DNA from: Streptomyces sp. AC550_RSS872
GTDB taxonomy: Bacteria; Actinomycetota; Actinomycetes; Streptomycetales; Streptomycetaceae
NCBI RefSeq assembly: GCF_019049285.1
Contig: NZ_JAGMUL010000010.1
Coordinates: forward strand, 1-62,178
Length of the DNA: 62,178 nt
Direction of reading: 5' to 3'
Part shown: piece after piece, positions 1 to 8,822 of the stretch
Position numbering within the stretch: the stretch's first letter is position 1
Layout: each line of letters begins with the position of its first letter
Made by a program: the position numbers and the translations under genes
Notes under the pieces: generated by a model
What the model was told of the DNA's origin: nothing
Seen by the model: the letters and a program-made list of their open reading frames with translations, nothing else
Database searches by the model: none

Positions 1-2
1 TC

Positions 3-3000
3 GCCGCGCCCGCCGAGGACGTCACCCCGCTCCTTGCAAGCCGCCCCGACCTCGCCCTGGCCGCGGTCAACGCCCCCGACCAGTGCGTCGTCTCGGGCGC
101 CCTGCCCGCCCTGGACGAGGTCTGCGACATCCTCAAGGAGCGCGGCGTGCGCGTCGACCGGCTCGCGGTCTCGCACGCCTTCCACTCCCCGCAGATGGCC
201 GAGGTCTACGACGACTTCCGCGCCGCCCTCGACGGCATCGACTTCCACGAGCCGGCCATCAGCCTGATCTCCAACGTGACCGGACGGCTCGCCCGGTTCC
301 GCGACATCGCCACCCCCGACTACTGGGTGCGGCACATCGGCGAACCCGTGCGTTTCCTGGACGGCATCCGCGCGGTGGCCCGGCGCGGCCGGCACGCCAT
401 GATCGAGATCGGCCCGCAGGCCGCGCTGACCGCGCTCGCCCGGCGCGGCGTCGTAGCCGAGGACCACCTGTGGCTGGCCAGCCTGCGCCGCCGGGACCGG
501 ACGGCCACCACCACCCTGACCGCGCTCGCCGAGTACTACGCCGCCGGACTCACCGTCTCCTGGCCCGGCTACCACGCCGGGCACGCCGAGCCGGCCAAGA
601 CGGACCTGCCCACCTACGCCTTCCAGCGCAAGCGCTACTGGCTGCCGGCCGCCGCAGTCCGCCGCGCCACCGCGGGCGGCACCGCCCGCCACCCGCTGCT
701 CGGCACCGAGGAACGCTTCGCCTCGGGGGTACGGGAGTTCACCGCGGAGTTCACCGCCGAGGACCTCGGCCCGCTCGCCGACCTCACCGACGGCACACGC
801 ACCACCCTGCCCGCCGGCGCCTACGTCGACCTGCTGTTCGCCGTCCAGGACGCGGTCCAGGGCCACGCCCGCTCCGCCCTGCGCGACCTGCGGCTGCTCG
901 CGCCGCTCGACGTTCCCGCCGAGACCCCGACCGCCCTGACCACCCGCTGGCGGCCGCTGCCGGGCGGGGGCGCCGAAGCGGCGGTGTTCACAGTCGTCGG
1001 CGGGGAGGAGAACGTGCACGCCACCGCGGTCGTCGCCGCCGACCCCGAACCGCTCGTCCCCGTCTGCGAACTGGCCGAACTGGACGCCGGCCTCACCCCC
1101 GCCGCCACGCAGATCGACGACGAGGACATCTACACCGACCTCGCCTCCGTCGGCCGCCCGCACGGCCCCCGGATGCGGCTGCTGCTGCGCGCCGCCCGGC
1201 ACGCCGACGGCCTGGTCACCGGAGAGCTGACCGGCCGCAACGCCACCGCCGTCGAACACGTGCCGGCGGAGCTCGTGGAGGCCGCCGTCCAGGCGTGCGT
1301 CGTCCTCGACCCCGAGGGCCCGGTGTTCGTGCCCCGCGCCATCACCTCGGTCCGCCACCTGCGCAAGCCCCGGGGCGAGACCCTGCGCGTCCTCGCCCGC
1401 GTCCACGGCGACCAGGACCGCCGCACCGCCGACGTGCTGCTCCTGGAGAACGGCGACCCGGTCGCCGAGCTGCTCGGCGTCCGGCTGGCCCGCCCCGAGT
1501 CCAGCACCGGCCGCCGCCGCTTCCTGCACCGCCCCGAGTGGGTCCGCCGCGCCCTGCCCGCACCGCAGAGCGCCGCCCCCGCCCGGCACGTCGTCCTGCT
1601 CGACCCGTCACCCGCCCGCGCCGCCGACCTCGCCGCACAGCCCGGCCTGAAGGTCACCCGCGGCGCCAACCTCACCGAACTCAAAGCGGCCCTGGAGGAC
1701 CCCACCGTCACCGACGTCTGCCGCGTCTGGCGCCAGCTCCCGCAGGCCATGTCCGCCGACCGGCTGCGCGCCGAGTGCGAGGAGAACTACCGCGAACTGC
1801 TGGCCCTGGTCACCGCGCTGGACGCCGCGGGCACCCCCCGCCCGCCCCGCCTGTGGCTGGTGACCGAGGGCGCCCAGTGGCTGCCCGGCGACCCGGCCGG
1901 CGACGGCGGACACCTGGCCGCCGCCACGCTCTGGGGCTTCGGCCGGGTACTGCTCACCGAGTACCCCCAGTACCGGGCCACCCTCATCGACGTCGCCCCC
2001 GGCAGCGGCCTGGCCCCGCTGCTTCAGGAGTGGCACGCCGAACCGCCCGGCGAGTACCAGGTCGCCCACCGCCCGGGCCGCCGCTACGTGCGCCGGCTCC
2101 TGTCCGGCGACGCCCCGCTCACCTGGCCCGGCGGCTTCGAACTGCGCGCCCCCGACTCGGGCGACCTGTCCGACCTCGCCCTGGCCGCCGCCACGGACGT
2201 GCCCCCCGCAGCCGGCCAGGTCCACATCCGCGTCCGGTCGGTCGGCCTGAGCGCCGACGACGCCCGCACCGCCCTGGACACCGGCCGCGCGCAGCGCGAG
2301 GAACTGCTCGGCGCGCAGGAGGAACCCCCGCCGCTGCTCGGCACCGCGGCCACCGGCACGGTCCTCGCCGCGGCCGAGGACACCGGCTTCGCGCCCGGCG
2401 ACGACGTCCTCGTACGCCACGACGGCACGTTCCGCTCCACACTCACCGTCCCCGCCGCGGCCGTGGTGCACGCCCCGCCCGCCGAAGAGGACGACGGCGC
2501 TGGGCACTTCCGCCTCGACGAGACCGGCGAGGCGCTGCGCACGGCCCTGTCAAACCCGTCGGGACAGTCCTGGGTGACCCTCCCGGACACCCCCGAGGCG
2601 CAGCCTGCCGCCCCCGCCGAGGAGGTTTCGGCCGCACTGCGCCCGGACCGCACCTACCTCGTCACCGGCGGTCTCGGCGGTCTCGGCCTGGTCACCGCGG
2701 CCAAGCTGATCGCCCTCGGCGCCCGCCACCTGACACTGGTCAGCCGCAGCGGACGGCCCACCGAAGAGGCCGCCCCCGTCCTCGCCGACCTCGCCGAGAG
2801 GGCCGAACTCGACCTGGTCCGGGCCGACATCGGCCGCGCCGGGGACGTGCGGCGGCTGGTGCGCCACCTCGCGGCCGGCCCGCACCCGGTGGGCGGGATC
2901 GTGCACGCGGCAGGCGCCTACGACAAGAAGCTCATCGCCGAGCTGACCTGGGAGGCCATCGACGCCCAGCTGGAGGCCAAGGCCTACGGCGGCTGGCTGC

Positions 3001-3716
3001 TGCACGAGGCCGCCCAGTCCTCCTTCCCGGAACTGGACTTCTTCGTCACCTACTCCTCGATCGCCTCGGTCCTCGGCGGCGCCACCCAGGGCCACTACGC
3101 CGCGGCCAGCGCCGCCCTCGACGCCCTCGCCGAGTGGCGCGGCCGCCGCGGCGTGCCCGGCCTCTCGGTGAACTGGGGCGCCTGGGCACGCGTCGGCATG
3201 TCGGCCCGTCTGGAGGAGCACCTCAGCCAGGAGATCGAACGCAGCGGCGTGCGCTTCTTCTCCCCGACCCGCGCCCTGGACACCCTGGCCAGGCTCTGGG
3301 GACGCCCCCGCACCCAGCGGGTGGTCGGCGAGTTCGACTGGGACCGCTACGTCGCGGGCAGCGTCACCGGCGACCTGTTCTACGACCGGCTCGCCCGCGA
3401 CGACTCGGACGACGACACCGGCCCCGACCTCACCGCGCTCGCCGCCCTGGCGCCGGCCGAGCGCAGTGCCGCGGTGAGCGCCGTCGTCCGCGAGAAGGTC
3501 GCCGCCGTCCTGCACCTGGAGGAGGGCGACGAACTGAACCCGAACACCGAGTTCGTCTCCCTGGGCCTGGACTCGCTGATGGCCCAGCAGGTCAAGGCCG
3601 CCCTGGAGCAGGCGTTCCGGCTGCCCCTGCCGGCCTCCCTCACCCACGACCACCCGACCGTGCGGCAGCTGGCCCAGTTCCTCTGCGGGCAACTCGAGCC
3701 GGTGCCGGCCGCCTGA
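3..3716 (+). CDS. Type I modular polyketide synthase, C-terminal part (AT-DH*-ER*-KR-ACP), 5' truncated by window edge
   Basis: The frame is open from base 3 without a start, so this is the 3' end of a larger gene. Domains in order: the C-terminal half of an acyltransferase with HAFHSP near base 178 (the His-Ala-Phe-His signature is typical of malonyl-CoA selection) and the post-AT YAFQRKRYW linker; a DH-like region (about 690-1500) opening with HPLLG; the KR structural subdomain; an ER N-terminal remnant (about 2110-2470); a KR with TGGLGGLG, YSS and Tyr in GHYAAAS; and an ACP with Ser in LGLDSLMA (about 3570). The DH lacks the active His (the expected HxxxGxxxxP reads LTDGTRTTLP), the ER lacks its nucleotide-binding half, and the KR catalytic Asn (YxxxN) is Ser. 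No thioesterase follows the ACP, so release must be in trans. The AMP-ligase gene starts 20 nt downstream. KS and upstream modules lie outside the window. Confidence 0.93.
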   Translation, partial: AAPAEDVTPLLASRPDLALAAVNAPDQCVVSGALPALDEVCDILKERGVRVDRLAVSHAFHSPQMAEVYDDFRAALDGIDFHEPAISLISNVTGRLARFRDIATPDYWVRHIGEPVRFLDGIRAVARRGRHAMIEIGPQAALTALARRGVVAEDHLWLASLRRRDRTATTTLTALAEYYAAGLTVSWPGYHAGHAEPAKTDLPTYAFQRKRYWLPAAAVRRATAGGTARHPLLGTEERFASGVREFTAEFTAEDLGPLADLTDGTRTTLPAGAYVDLLFAVQDAVQGHARSALRDLRLLAPLDVPAETPTALTTRWRPLPGGGAEAAVFTVVGGEENVHATAVVAADPEPLVPVCELAELDAGLTPAATQIDDEDIYTDLASVGRPHGPRMRLLLRAARHADGLVTGELTGRNATAVEHVPAELVEAAVQACVVLDPEGPVFVPRAITSVRHLRKPRGETLRVLARVHGDQDRRTADVLLLENGDPVAELLGVRLARPESSTGRRRFLHRPEWVRRALPAPQSAAPARHVVLLDPSPARAADLAAQPGLKVTRGANLTELKAALEDPTVTDVCRVWRQLPQAMSADRLRAECEENYRELLALVTALDAAGTPRPPRLWLVTEGAQWLPGDPAGDGGHLAAATLWGFGRVLLTEYPQYRATLIDVAPGSGLAPLLQEWHAEPPGEYQVAHRPGRRYVRRLLSGDAPLTWPGGFELRAPDSGDLSDLALAAATDVPPAAGQVHIRVRSVGLSADDARTALDTGRAQREELLGAQEEPPPLLGTAATGTVLAAAEDTGFAPGDDVLVRHDGTFRSTLTVPAAAVVHAPPAEEDDGAGHFRLDETGEALRTALSNPSGQSWVTLPDTPEAQPAAPAEEVSAALRPDRTYLVTGGLGGLGLVTAAKLIALGARHLTLVSRSGRPTEEAAPVLADLAERAELDLVRADIGRAGDVRRLVRHLAAGPHPVGGIVHAAGAYDKKLIAELTWEAIDAQLEAKAYGGWLLHEAAQSSFPELDFFVTYSSIASVLGGATQGHYAAASAALDALAEWRGRRGVPGLSVNWGAWARVGMSARLEEHLSQEIERSGVRFFSPTRALDTLARLWGRPRTQRVVGEFDWDRYVAGSVTGDLFYDRLARDDSDDDTGPDLTALAALAPAERSAAVSAVVREKVAAVLHLEEGDELNPNTEFVSLGLDSLMAQQVKAALEQAFRLPLPASLTHDHPTVRQLAQFLCGQLEPVPAA

Positions 3717-3735
3717 ACGCACACAAGGACGGATC

Positions 3736-5352
3736 ATGACTGACATACCCAGCGGCACACCGAGGGAGCGCTGGACGCTCACCCACTCCTCACGGGCCCA
3801 CGCCGGCAGCCGGCCGGACCACCCGGCGATCATCTGCGACGGCCGCGTCACCACCTACGACAAGCTGCACCGCGACAGCAACCGCGCCGCGCACGCCCTG
3901 CGCGCCGGCGGCGCGCGGCGCGGCGACCGGGTCGCCTACCTGGGGCGCGAGTCGGAGAACTACTACGTGGTGATGCTCGCCTGCGCCAAGGCGGGCGCGG
4001 TCCTGGTGCCGGTCAACTGGCGGCTCACCCCGACCGAGGTGGACCACATCCTGCGCGACTCCGGCGCCGCCCTGATCTTCGTCGACGACGAGTTCTGGGA
4101 CACCGTCGCCGCCGTGCGCCACCAACTGCCCGGTCTGCGGCGGGTGATCCGCGTCGACGGCACCGACGCCGACGGCGAACCCGCCCGCGGCGCGGGCCTG
4201 CCCGCCTGGGCCGCCGACCAGAGCGACTGCGAGCCGGTGCCGGGCACCGGCCCCGACGACGCCGTGGTGCAGATCTACACCAGCGGCACCACCGGACTGC
4301 CCAAGGGCGCCGTCCTCGCCCACCGCAGCTTCTTCACCCTGCCGCACGCGATGCGCGAGCACGGCGCCGCCTGGATCGACTGGCTGCCCGACGACGTCAG
4401 CCTCATCTGCCTGCCGGGTTTCGGCGTCGCGGGCATCGGCTGGTTCCTGCACACCTTCAACGCGGGCGGCACCAACGTGATCATGCCGCAGTTCGACCCG
4501 CAGGAAGCGGTCCGGCTGATCCGCACCCACAAGGTCACCACCACCTTCGCGGCCCCCGCCATGCTCCAGATGATGGCCGCCGAACGCGGCGCGGGACCGC
4601 AGGCGTTCACCTCCCTGCGCAAGATCGCCTACGGCGCGGCACCCATGTCCGAGACCCTGCTCAAGCAGTGCCTTCAGACCTACGGCTGCGAGTTCGCGCA
4701 GATCTACGCCAGCACCGAGACCGGCAGCGTGGCGGTCTGCCTGCCCCCCGGGGCGCACCACCCGGGCAGCGGGGTACTGGACTCGGTCGGCAGGCCGTGC
4801 CCCGGCAACGAGGTCAAGGTCATCGGCCCCGACGGCGACCCGCTCCCGCCCGGCCAGATCGGCCAGATCTGCGTGCGCGCCCCGTCCCGGATGCTCGGCT
4901 ACTGGAACCTGCCCGAGGCCACCGCGCGCACGCTGGTGGGGGAGTGGCTGCACATGGGGGACGCCGGCTACCTCGACGAGGACGGCTACCTCCACCTGTG
5001 CGACCGCATCAACGACACGATCATCGTCGCCGGGCAGAACATCTACCCGGCCGAGGTCGAGAAGGCACTCGCCGCGCACCCGGCCGTCGCGGACGCCGCC
5101 GTCGTCGGCCTGCCCGACGAGCACTGGGGCGAGAGCGTGCACGCGGTCCTCGTCCTGCGCCCCGGCGCAAAGGCGCACCCGCGCGAACTGCTGCTCTCCC
5201 TGCGCGGCCGGCTCGCCGACTACAAGATCCCCACCGCCTACCACTTCACCGACTCCCTGCCCCGCAACCCCTCCGGCAAGATCCTGCGCCGCGCGGTGCG
5301 CGAACGGCTGACGGCACCGGCCCGGGGCCCGCTGGCCGGCACGGTCGCATGA
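3736..5352 (+). CDS. AMP-dependent acyl-CoA synthetase / acyl ligase (ANL superfamily)
   Basis: The 538-residue protein is full length for a fatty-acyl or aryl-CoA ligase. It should activate a carboxylic acid as acyl-AMP and transfer it to CoA or a carrier protein. Visible ANL motifs: the P-loop YTSGTTGLPKG near residue 180, YASTETG in the A5 position, the GEWLHMGD hinge region, and the C-terminal PSGKILRR with the adenylation Lys. The ATG is preceded by AAGGACGG and lies 20 nt after the PKS stop, so the two are probably co-transcribed. It carries no carrier-protein domain. It could load the PKS starter, activate a released product, or supply the acyl cap of the NRPS peptide further right; the sequence does not choose among these. 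The family is clear, the substrate unknown. Confidence 0.9.
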   Translation: MTDIPSGTPRERWTLTHSSRAHAGSRPDHPAIICDGRVTTYDKLHRDSNRAAHALRAGGARRGDRVAYLGRESENYYVVMLACAKAGAVLVPVNWRLTPTEVDHILRDSGAALIFVDDEFWDTVAAVRHQLPGLRRVIRVDGTDADGEPARGAGLPAWAADQSDCEPVPGTGPDDAVVQIYTSGTTGLPKGAVLAHRSFFTLPHAMREHGAAWIDWLPDDVSLICLPGFGVAGIGWFLHTFNAGGTNVIMPQFDPQEAVRLIRTHKVTTTFAAPAMLQMMAAERGAGPQAFTSLRKIAYGAAPMSETLLKQCLQTYGCEFAQIYASTETGSVAVCLPPGAHHPGSGVLDSVGRPCPGNEVKVIGPDGDPLPPGQIGQICVRAPSRMLGYWNLPEATARTLVGEWLHMGDAGYLDEDGYLHLCDRINDTIIVAGQNIYPAEVEKALAAHPAVADAAVVGLPDEHWGESVHAVLVLRPGAKAHPRELLLSLRGRLADYKIPTAYHFTDSLPRNPSGKILRRAVRERLTAPARGPLAGTVA

Positions 5353-5390
5353 CACCGCCTCAGCCACCACGGACAGAAAGGCCCTCGCCC

Positions 5391-6395
5391 ATGAACGGGC
5401 CCCTGCACGTCGGCATCCTGCTGCCCACCCGGGAACAGGCCATCAACGGCACCTACGCGGCGGCCCCGCTGCTGGGCTTCGCCCGGCAGGCCGAAGCCCT
5501 GGGATTCGACTCCCTGTGGGCGGGCGACTCGCTCACCGCCCGCCCCCGCCTGGACCCGCTCGTCGTCCTGGCCGCCGCTGCCGCCGCCACCGAGCGGATC
5601 ACCGTCGGCACCGCCGCCCTCACCCCGGCCCTGCGCCACCCGCTGATCGGCGCCAACATGGCCGCAAGCCTCAGCCATGTGGCCGCGGGCCGGCTGGTCC
5701 TCGGGCTCGGCTCCGGCTTCCCCATGCCCGAGACCGAGCAGGAGTTCGCCTCCGTCGGCGCCGGCTTCACCGGCCGCGTCGCACGCCTCGACGAGATCAC
5801 CGCCCTGTGGCGCACGGCATGGCGCGCCGGACAGGAGGGCGAACCGGCCGACTTCAAGGGCAGGTTCTGGCAGGCCGGCCACCTCGACCGGCTGCCCTGC
5901 CCGGCCACCGCCGGCGGCCCGCCGCTGTGGCTGGCCGGCAGCGACACCCCCAAGGTGCTCGCCCGCGCCGCCACCCGCTACGACGGCTGGCTGCCGTTCC
6001 TGCCCGACCCCGACGCCTACGGCCGGGCCCGCCGCCGGATCGCCGAACTCGCCCAGGAGGCGGGCCGCCCCGCCGACGCCGTCACCCCCGCCCTGTACGC
6101 GACGATCACCGTGAACCGCGACGAGCGGGCGGCCGAGGCCGAACTGGAGCACTACATCAGCCACTACTACGGCCGCAGTCTCGACCAGATGCGCACCATC
6201 CAGGCCTACGCCTGGGGCAGCGCCGAGAAGTGCGCCCAATGGCTCGGCGGCTACGTCCGGGCCGGCGCCCGCCACCTGGTCCTGAGGATCGGATCGCTCG
6301 ATGCGGAACCGCAGTTGAAGGAGATCGCCGAGGTGCTGCTGCCCGCGGTACGCGCCCTCGGCCCGTCCACCACCGTGGGGAGTACACAGCCGTGA
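5391..6395 (+). CDS. Luciferase-like (LLM) flavin/F420-dependent monooxygenase
   Basis: A 334-residue single-domain TIM-barrel protein of the bacterial luciferase superfamily. The N-terminus (HVGILLPT), the first-strand region LGFDSLWAGD, the central AAGRLVLGLGSG segment and the later PLWLAGSDTPK are all family hallmarks. Members use reduced FMN or F420 for hydroxylation, Baeyer-Villiger oxidation or F420-linked hydride transfer; which applies cannot be told here. The start is the ATG at 5391 after AGAAAGG; the open frame runs much further upstream but only inside the ligase gene. Its stop overlaps the next gene's GTG by 4 nt, so it is translationally coupled to the thioesterase and is likely a tailoring enzyme of the polyketide pathway. 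Confidence 0.88.
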   Translation: MNGPLHVGILLPTREQAINGTYAAAPLLGFARQAEALGFDSLWAGDSLTARPRLDPLVVLAAAAAATERITVGTAALTPALRHPLIGANMAASLSHVAAGRLVLGLGSGFPMPETEQEFASVGAGFTGRVARLDEITALWRTAWRAGQEGEPADFKGRFWQAGHLDRLPCPATAGGPPLWLAGSDTPKVLARAATRYDGWLPFLPDPDAYGRARRRIAELAQEAGRPADAVTPALYATITVNRDERAAEAELEHYISHYYGRSLDQMRTIQAYAWGSAEKCAQWLGGYVRAGARHLVLRIGSLDAEPQLKEIAEVLLPAVRALGPSTTVGSTQP

Positions 6396-7210
6396 CCAGT
6401 ACCACCAACCAGGCGGACACCACCGCCGCCGCCGGCAGCTGGATGTCCCGCGCGGGCCAGTGGTTCCACCCGGTGGAGCCCTCGCCCGACGCCTCGATCC
6501 GGTTGTTCCTGCTCCCGCACGCGGGCAGCGGCGCCATCATCTACCGGGACTGGGAGAGCCTGCTGCCGCCCGACATCGCCCCGCAGGCGGTGACCCTGCC
6601 GGGCCGTCACAACCGCCGCGAGGAGCCGACGTACGAGGAGTTCTGGCCGCTGCTTCAAGCGCTGCACGAGGCCGTGCTCGACGACCTGGACGAGAGGCCC
6701 TTCGCGTTCTTCGGGCACTGCCTCGGCGCCCAGCTGGCGTTCCGGCTGGCCATCCGCATGCAGGAGGAGGGCGGCCCGGCGCCCGTCATGGTCGGCATGT
6801 CCGGCTGGTCGCCCGTGGGCTTCTTCCAGCCCACCGAGGAGCAGAGCCGGATGCCCGAGCCCGAACTCGTCGAGTGGATCAAGAAGCTGGGCTCCTTCCC
6901 GGCCGAGATCTACGACAACCCCGAGATGCTCGCCCTCGTGGTCCCCGCGCTGCGCGCCGACCTCAGGGTCGCCGCCCAGTACACCGACGACGGCGCGGCA
7001 GTCACCTGCCCGCTCGCCTCCTATGGCGGGCGCAGCGACCCCTTGCAGGAGGAGCCGGACGCCATGACCCACTGGGCCGGACGCACCCCCGCCTACCTCG
7101 GCCACAACGAGTACTCCGGCGGCCACTTCTACATCGACACCCACGCCCAGGCCGTCACCGCCCACTTCGCGCACCGCCTGCAGCGCATCGCCGCCCCCCA
7201 CGCGCGCTAG
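6392..7210 (+). CDS. Type II thioesterase / alpha-beta-hydrolase with Cys nucleophile (GHCLG)
   Basis: A 272-residue stand-alone thioesterase of the RifR/GrsT type. In PKS/NRPS clusters these remove stalled acyl groups from carrier proteins, and some release or transfer intermediates. The N-terminal LFLLPHAGSGA, the nucleophile elbow FFGHCLGAQLAF, an Asp in YGGRSDPL and the His in GGHFYIDTH are visible. The nucleophile position (codon at 6719-6721, residue 110) is Cys rather than the usual Ser. The start is GTG at 6392 overlapping the monooxygenase stop (GTGA), with GGGGAG upstream. Because the PKS has no terminal TE, this protein is one candidate for product release; an acyl-transfer role is also possible. 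Confidence 0.9.
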   Translation: MTSTTNQADTTAAAGSWMSRAGQWFHPVEPSPDASIRLFLLPHAGSGAIIYRDWESLLPPDIAPQAVTLPGRHNRREEPTYEEFWPLLQALHEAVLDDLDERPFAFFGHCLGAQLAFRLAIRMQEEGGPAPVMVGMSGWSPVGFFQPTEEQSRMPEPELVEWIKKLGSFPAEIYDNPEMLALVVPALRADLRVAAQYTDDGAAVTCPLASYGGRSDPLQEEPDAMTHWAGRTPAYLGHNEYSGGHFYIDTHAQAVTAHFAHRLQRIAAPHAR

Positions 7211-7270
7211 CGCCGCGACCGCAAAGGCCGACCGGCCGACCGGCCGGCCCGGCCACAGCACCAGCGCCGC

Positions 7271-7307
7271 ACCGCCGAACACGCCCCGCTGTGGCGCCTT
7301 CGGCGGT
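7271..7307 (+). terminator. Candidate hairpin after the thioesterase gene
   Basis: A perfect 9-bp inverted repeat (ACCGCCGAA/TTCGGCGGT) with a 19-nt loop starts 61 nt after the thioesterase stop. There is no U-tract. The preceding stretch (7227-7255) is a run of GGCC/CCGG palindromes that could also fold. It is a plausible end of the PKS-ligase-monooxygenase-TE transcript. Confidence 0.35.
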
Positions 7308-7374
7308 CTGCACCGCACATTCCCAGCACCGGCCCCACACGAGTGCCCCGGGTCGCACAGCACGGCCGGCACCC

Positions 7375-7396
7375 GTGTCAGCGCCGTGTCAGCGCA
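7375..7396 (+). promoter_or_regulatory. 11-bp-phased direct repeat upstream of P450 (SARP-like operator)
   Basis: Two consecutive 11-bp units, GTGTCAGCGCC and GTGTCAGCGCA, share the heptamer TGTCAGC at 7376 and 7387. Direct heptamer repeats one helical turn apart, just upstream of a promoter, are how SARP activators bind DNA. The same heptamer type with the same phasing recurs upstream of the kinase-like gene (11429-11461). The repeat lies 52 nt before the P450 start codon. No SARP gene is in the window, so the regulator is unidentified. Confidence 0.45.
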
Positions 7397-7447
7397 CTGC
7401 GCGACAGTGACGCACGACCGTCCGCGGCTTGGGAGGGGACACCACCC

Positions 7448-8761
7448 ATGTCCCCTTCCGCCCCGGGCGGCGTCAGCGCGTCCGAGTCCGACCACGCAAG
7501 AGAGCCGGTGCCCGGGATCCCCCTGCCTGCCCCCCCACCCCTGGAGGCCGACGTGTCGCTCGCGGACCACCCCGATGTCCTGGACTGGCCCTTCGCCCGC
7601 ACCGAGGACGGAAACCCGCCGCCCATCCTGGCGGAACTGCGCGGCGCACCCCCCTGCGTGGTGCGCCTGCCGGCGGGAGCCGCCGCCTCCCGCCTGGCCT
7701 GGCTGGTGACCCGGTACGCCGACGTACGGCAGGCGCTGGGCGATCCCCGCCTCAGCGCCGACGAACGGCTGCCCGGCGCACCGGTGCGCATCCAGGTCCC
7801 GCCCGGCCAGAACCCCAGCTCCTTCCTGCGCCTGGACGACCCCGAGCACACCCGGCTCCGCTCCATGATCCAGACCGAGTTCACCGCGCGCCGGGTCAAG
7901 CGGCTGCGCGAACCGGTCCAGCGGCTGGTGGACGAGCTGCTGGACGGCCTTGAGGCACTGCCCCGGCCGGCCGACCTGCACGCGGTGTTCTCCCGCGCCC
8001 TGCCGACCCTCGTCATCGCACGGCTGCTGGGCGTCCCGGAGCAGGACTCCGCGTTCTTCATCGACAAGACCCGCGTCACCATCTCCCAGGAGGACCCGGC
8101 CATCTCCCTGGCCGCCTACGAGGAGATGTCCGAGTACCTGGCCAAACTGGCGCTGCGCAAGCTGGAGAGCCCCGGCGACGACCTGATCAGCCGCCTCGCC
8201 GTCAACCACCACGCCAAGGGCGCCATCACCCTGGACGAGCTGGTCGGCATCGCCCGGCTGGTCCTGGTGGCCGGACACGAGACCACCACCAACCAGATCG
8301 CCCTGAACATCCTGGCGCTCCTGCGCGACGACGACCTGCGGGCACGGGTCGCCGCCGACGACGGCGCGCTCATACCGAACTTCATCGAGGAGTCGATGCG
8401 CTACTGGTCCATCTCCCAGGACGCGATGGTCCGGCTGGCGGTGGAGGACCTCGAACTCGGCGGTGTGGCCGTCTCCAAGGGCGACGCCGTCGTCATCTCC
8501 GTCCCCGCCGGCAACCACGACGAGTCGGTCTTCGCCTGCCCCAACCGGATCGACCCGCACCGCGACACCAGCGGCCACCTGCAGTGGGGCTTCGGCCCGC
8601 ACTACTGCCAGGGGGCCCCGCTGGCGCGGCTGGAGATGGAGCTGTCACTGCGCTCCCTGCTGCGGCGCTTCCCCGGCCTGCGGCTGGCGGCCGACCCGCG
8701 CACGCTCTTCCGCCGCGGCACCGTCTTCCACGGGGTGACACACCTTCCCGTGACCTGGTGA
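7448..8761 (+). CDS. Cytochrome P450 (class I bacterial monooxygenase)
   Basis: A 437-residue soluble P450. Canonical elements: the I-helix oxygen-activation motif AGHETTT (about 8274), the ExxR pair in EESMR (about 8389), and the haem loop GFGPHYCQG with the cysteine thiolate ligand (about 8588). The I-helix is fully canonical, unlike the two P450s in the NRPS operon. The frame opens at 7343, but the ATG at 7448 is preceded by GGGAGGGG at a suitable distance and upstream residues look non-coding, so 7448 is chosen. It needs a separate ferredoxin and reductase, which are not encoded here. It probably oxidises the polyketide; substrate and position are unknown. Confidence 0.92.
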   Translation: MSPSAPGGVSASESDHAREPVPGIPLPAPPPLEADVSLADHPDVLDWPFARTEDGNPPPILAELRGAPPCVVRLPAGAAASRLAWLVTRYADVRQALGDPRLSADERLPGAPVRIQVPPGQNPSSFLRLDDPEHTRLRSMIQTEFTARRVKRLREPVQRLVDELLDGLEALPRPADLHAVFSRALPTLVIARLLGVPEQDSAFFIDKTRVTISQEDPAISLAAYEEMSEYLAKLALRKLESPGDDLISRLAVNHHAKGAITLDELVGIARLVLVAGHETTTNQIALNILALLRDDDLRARVAADDGALIPNFIEESMRYWSISQDAMVRLAVEDLELGGVAVSKGDAVVISVPAGNHDESVFACPNRIDPHRDTSGHLQWGFGPHYCQGAPLARLEMELSLRSLLRRFPGLRLAADPRTLFRRGTVFHGVTHLPVTW

Positions 8762-8822
8762 CCGGCCACGCTACCGGCACCACCGGCCAACCACCCGAAA
8801 TTGATCGAGAAACGGAGTCGTC

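Noticed and set aside
34..3739. A + strand frame of over 1,200 codons overlapping the PKS in another frame
   Set aside because: Its translation is extremely Arg/Pro/Ala-rich, while the chosen frame shows AT, KR and ACP motifs.
7343..7447. N-terminal extension of the first P450 to 7343
   Set aside because: It would include the SARP-like repeat and non-homologous residues; ATG 7448 has a strong ribosome site.
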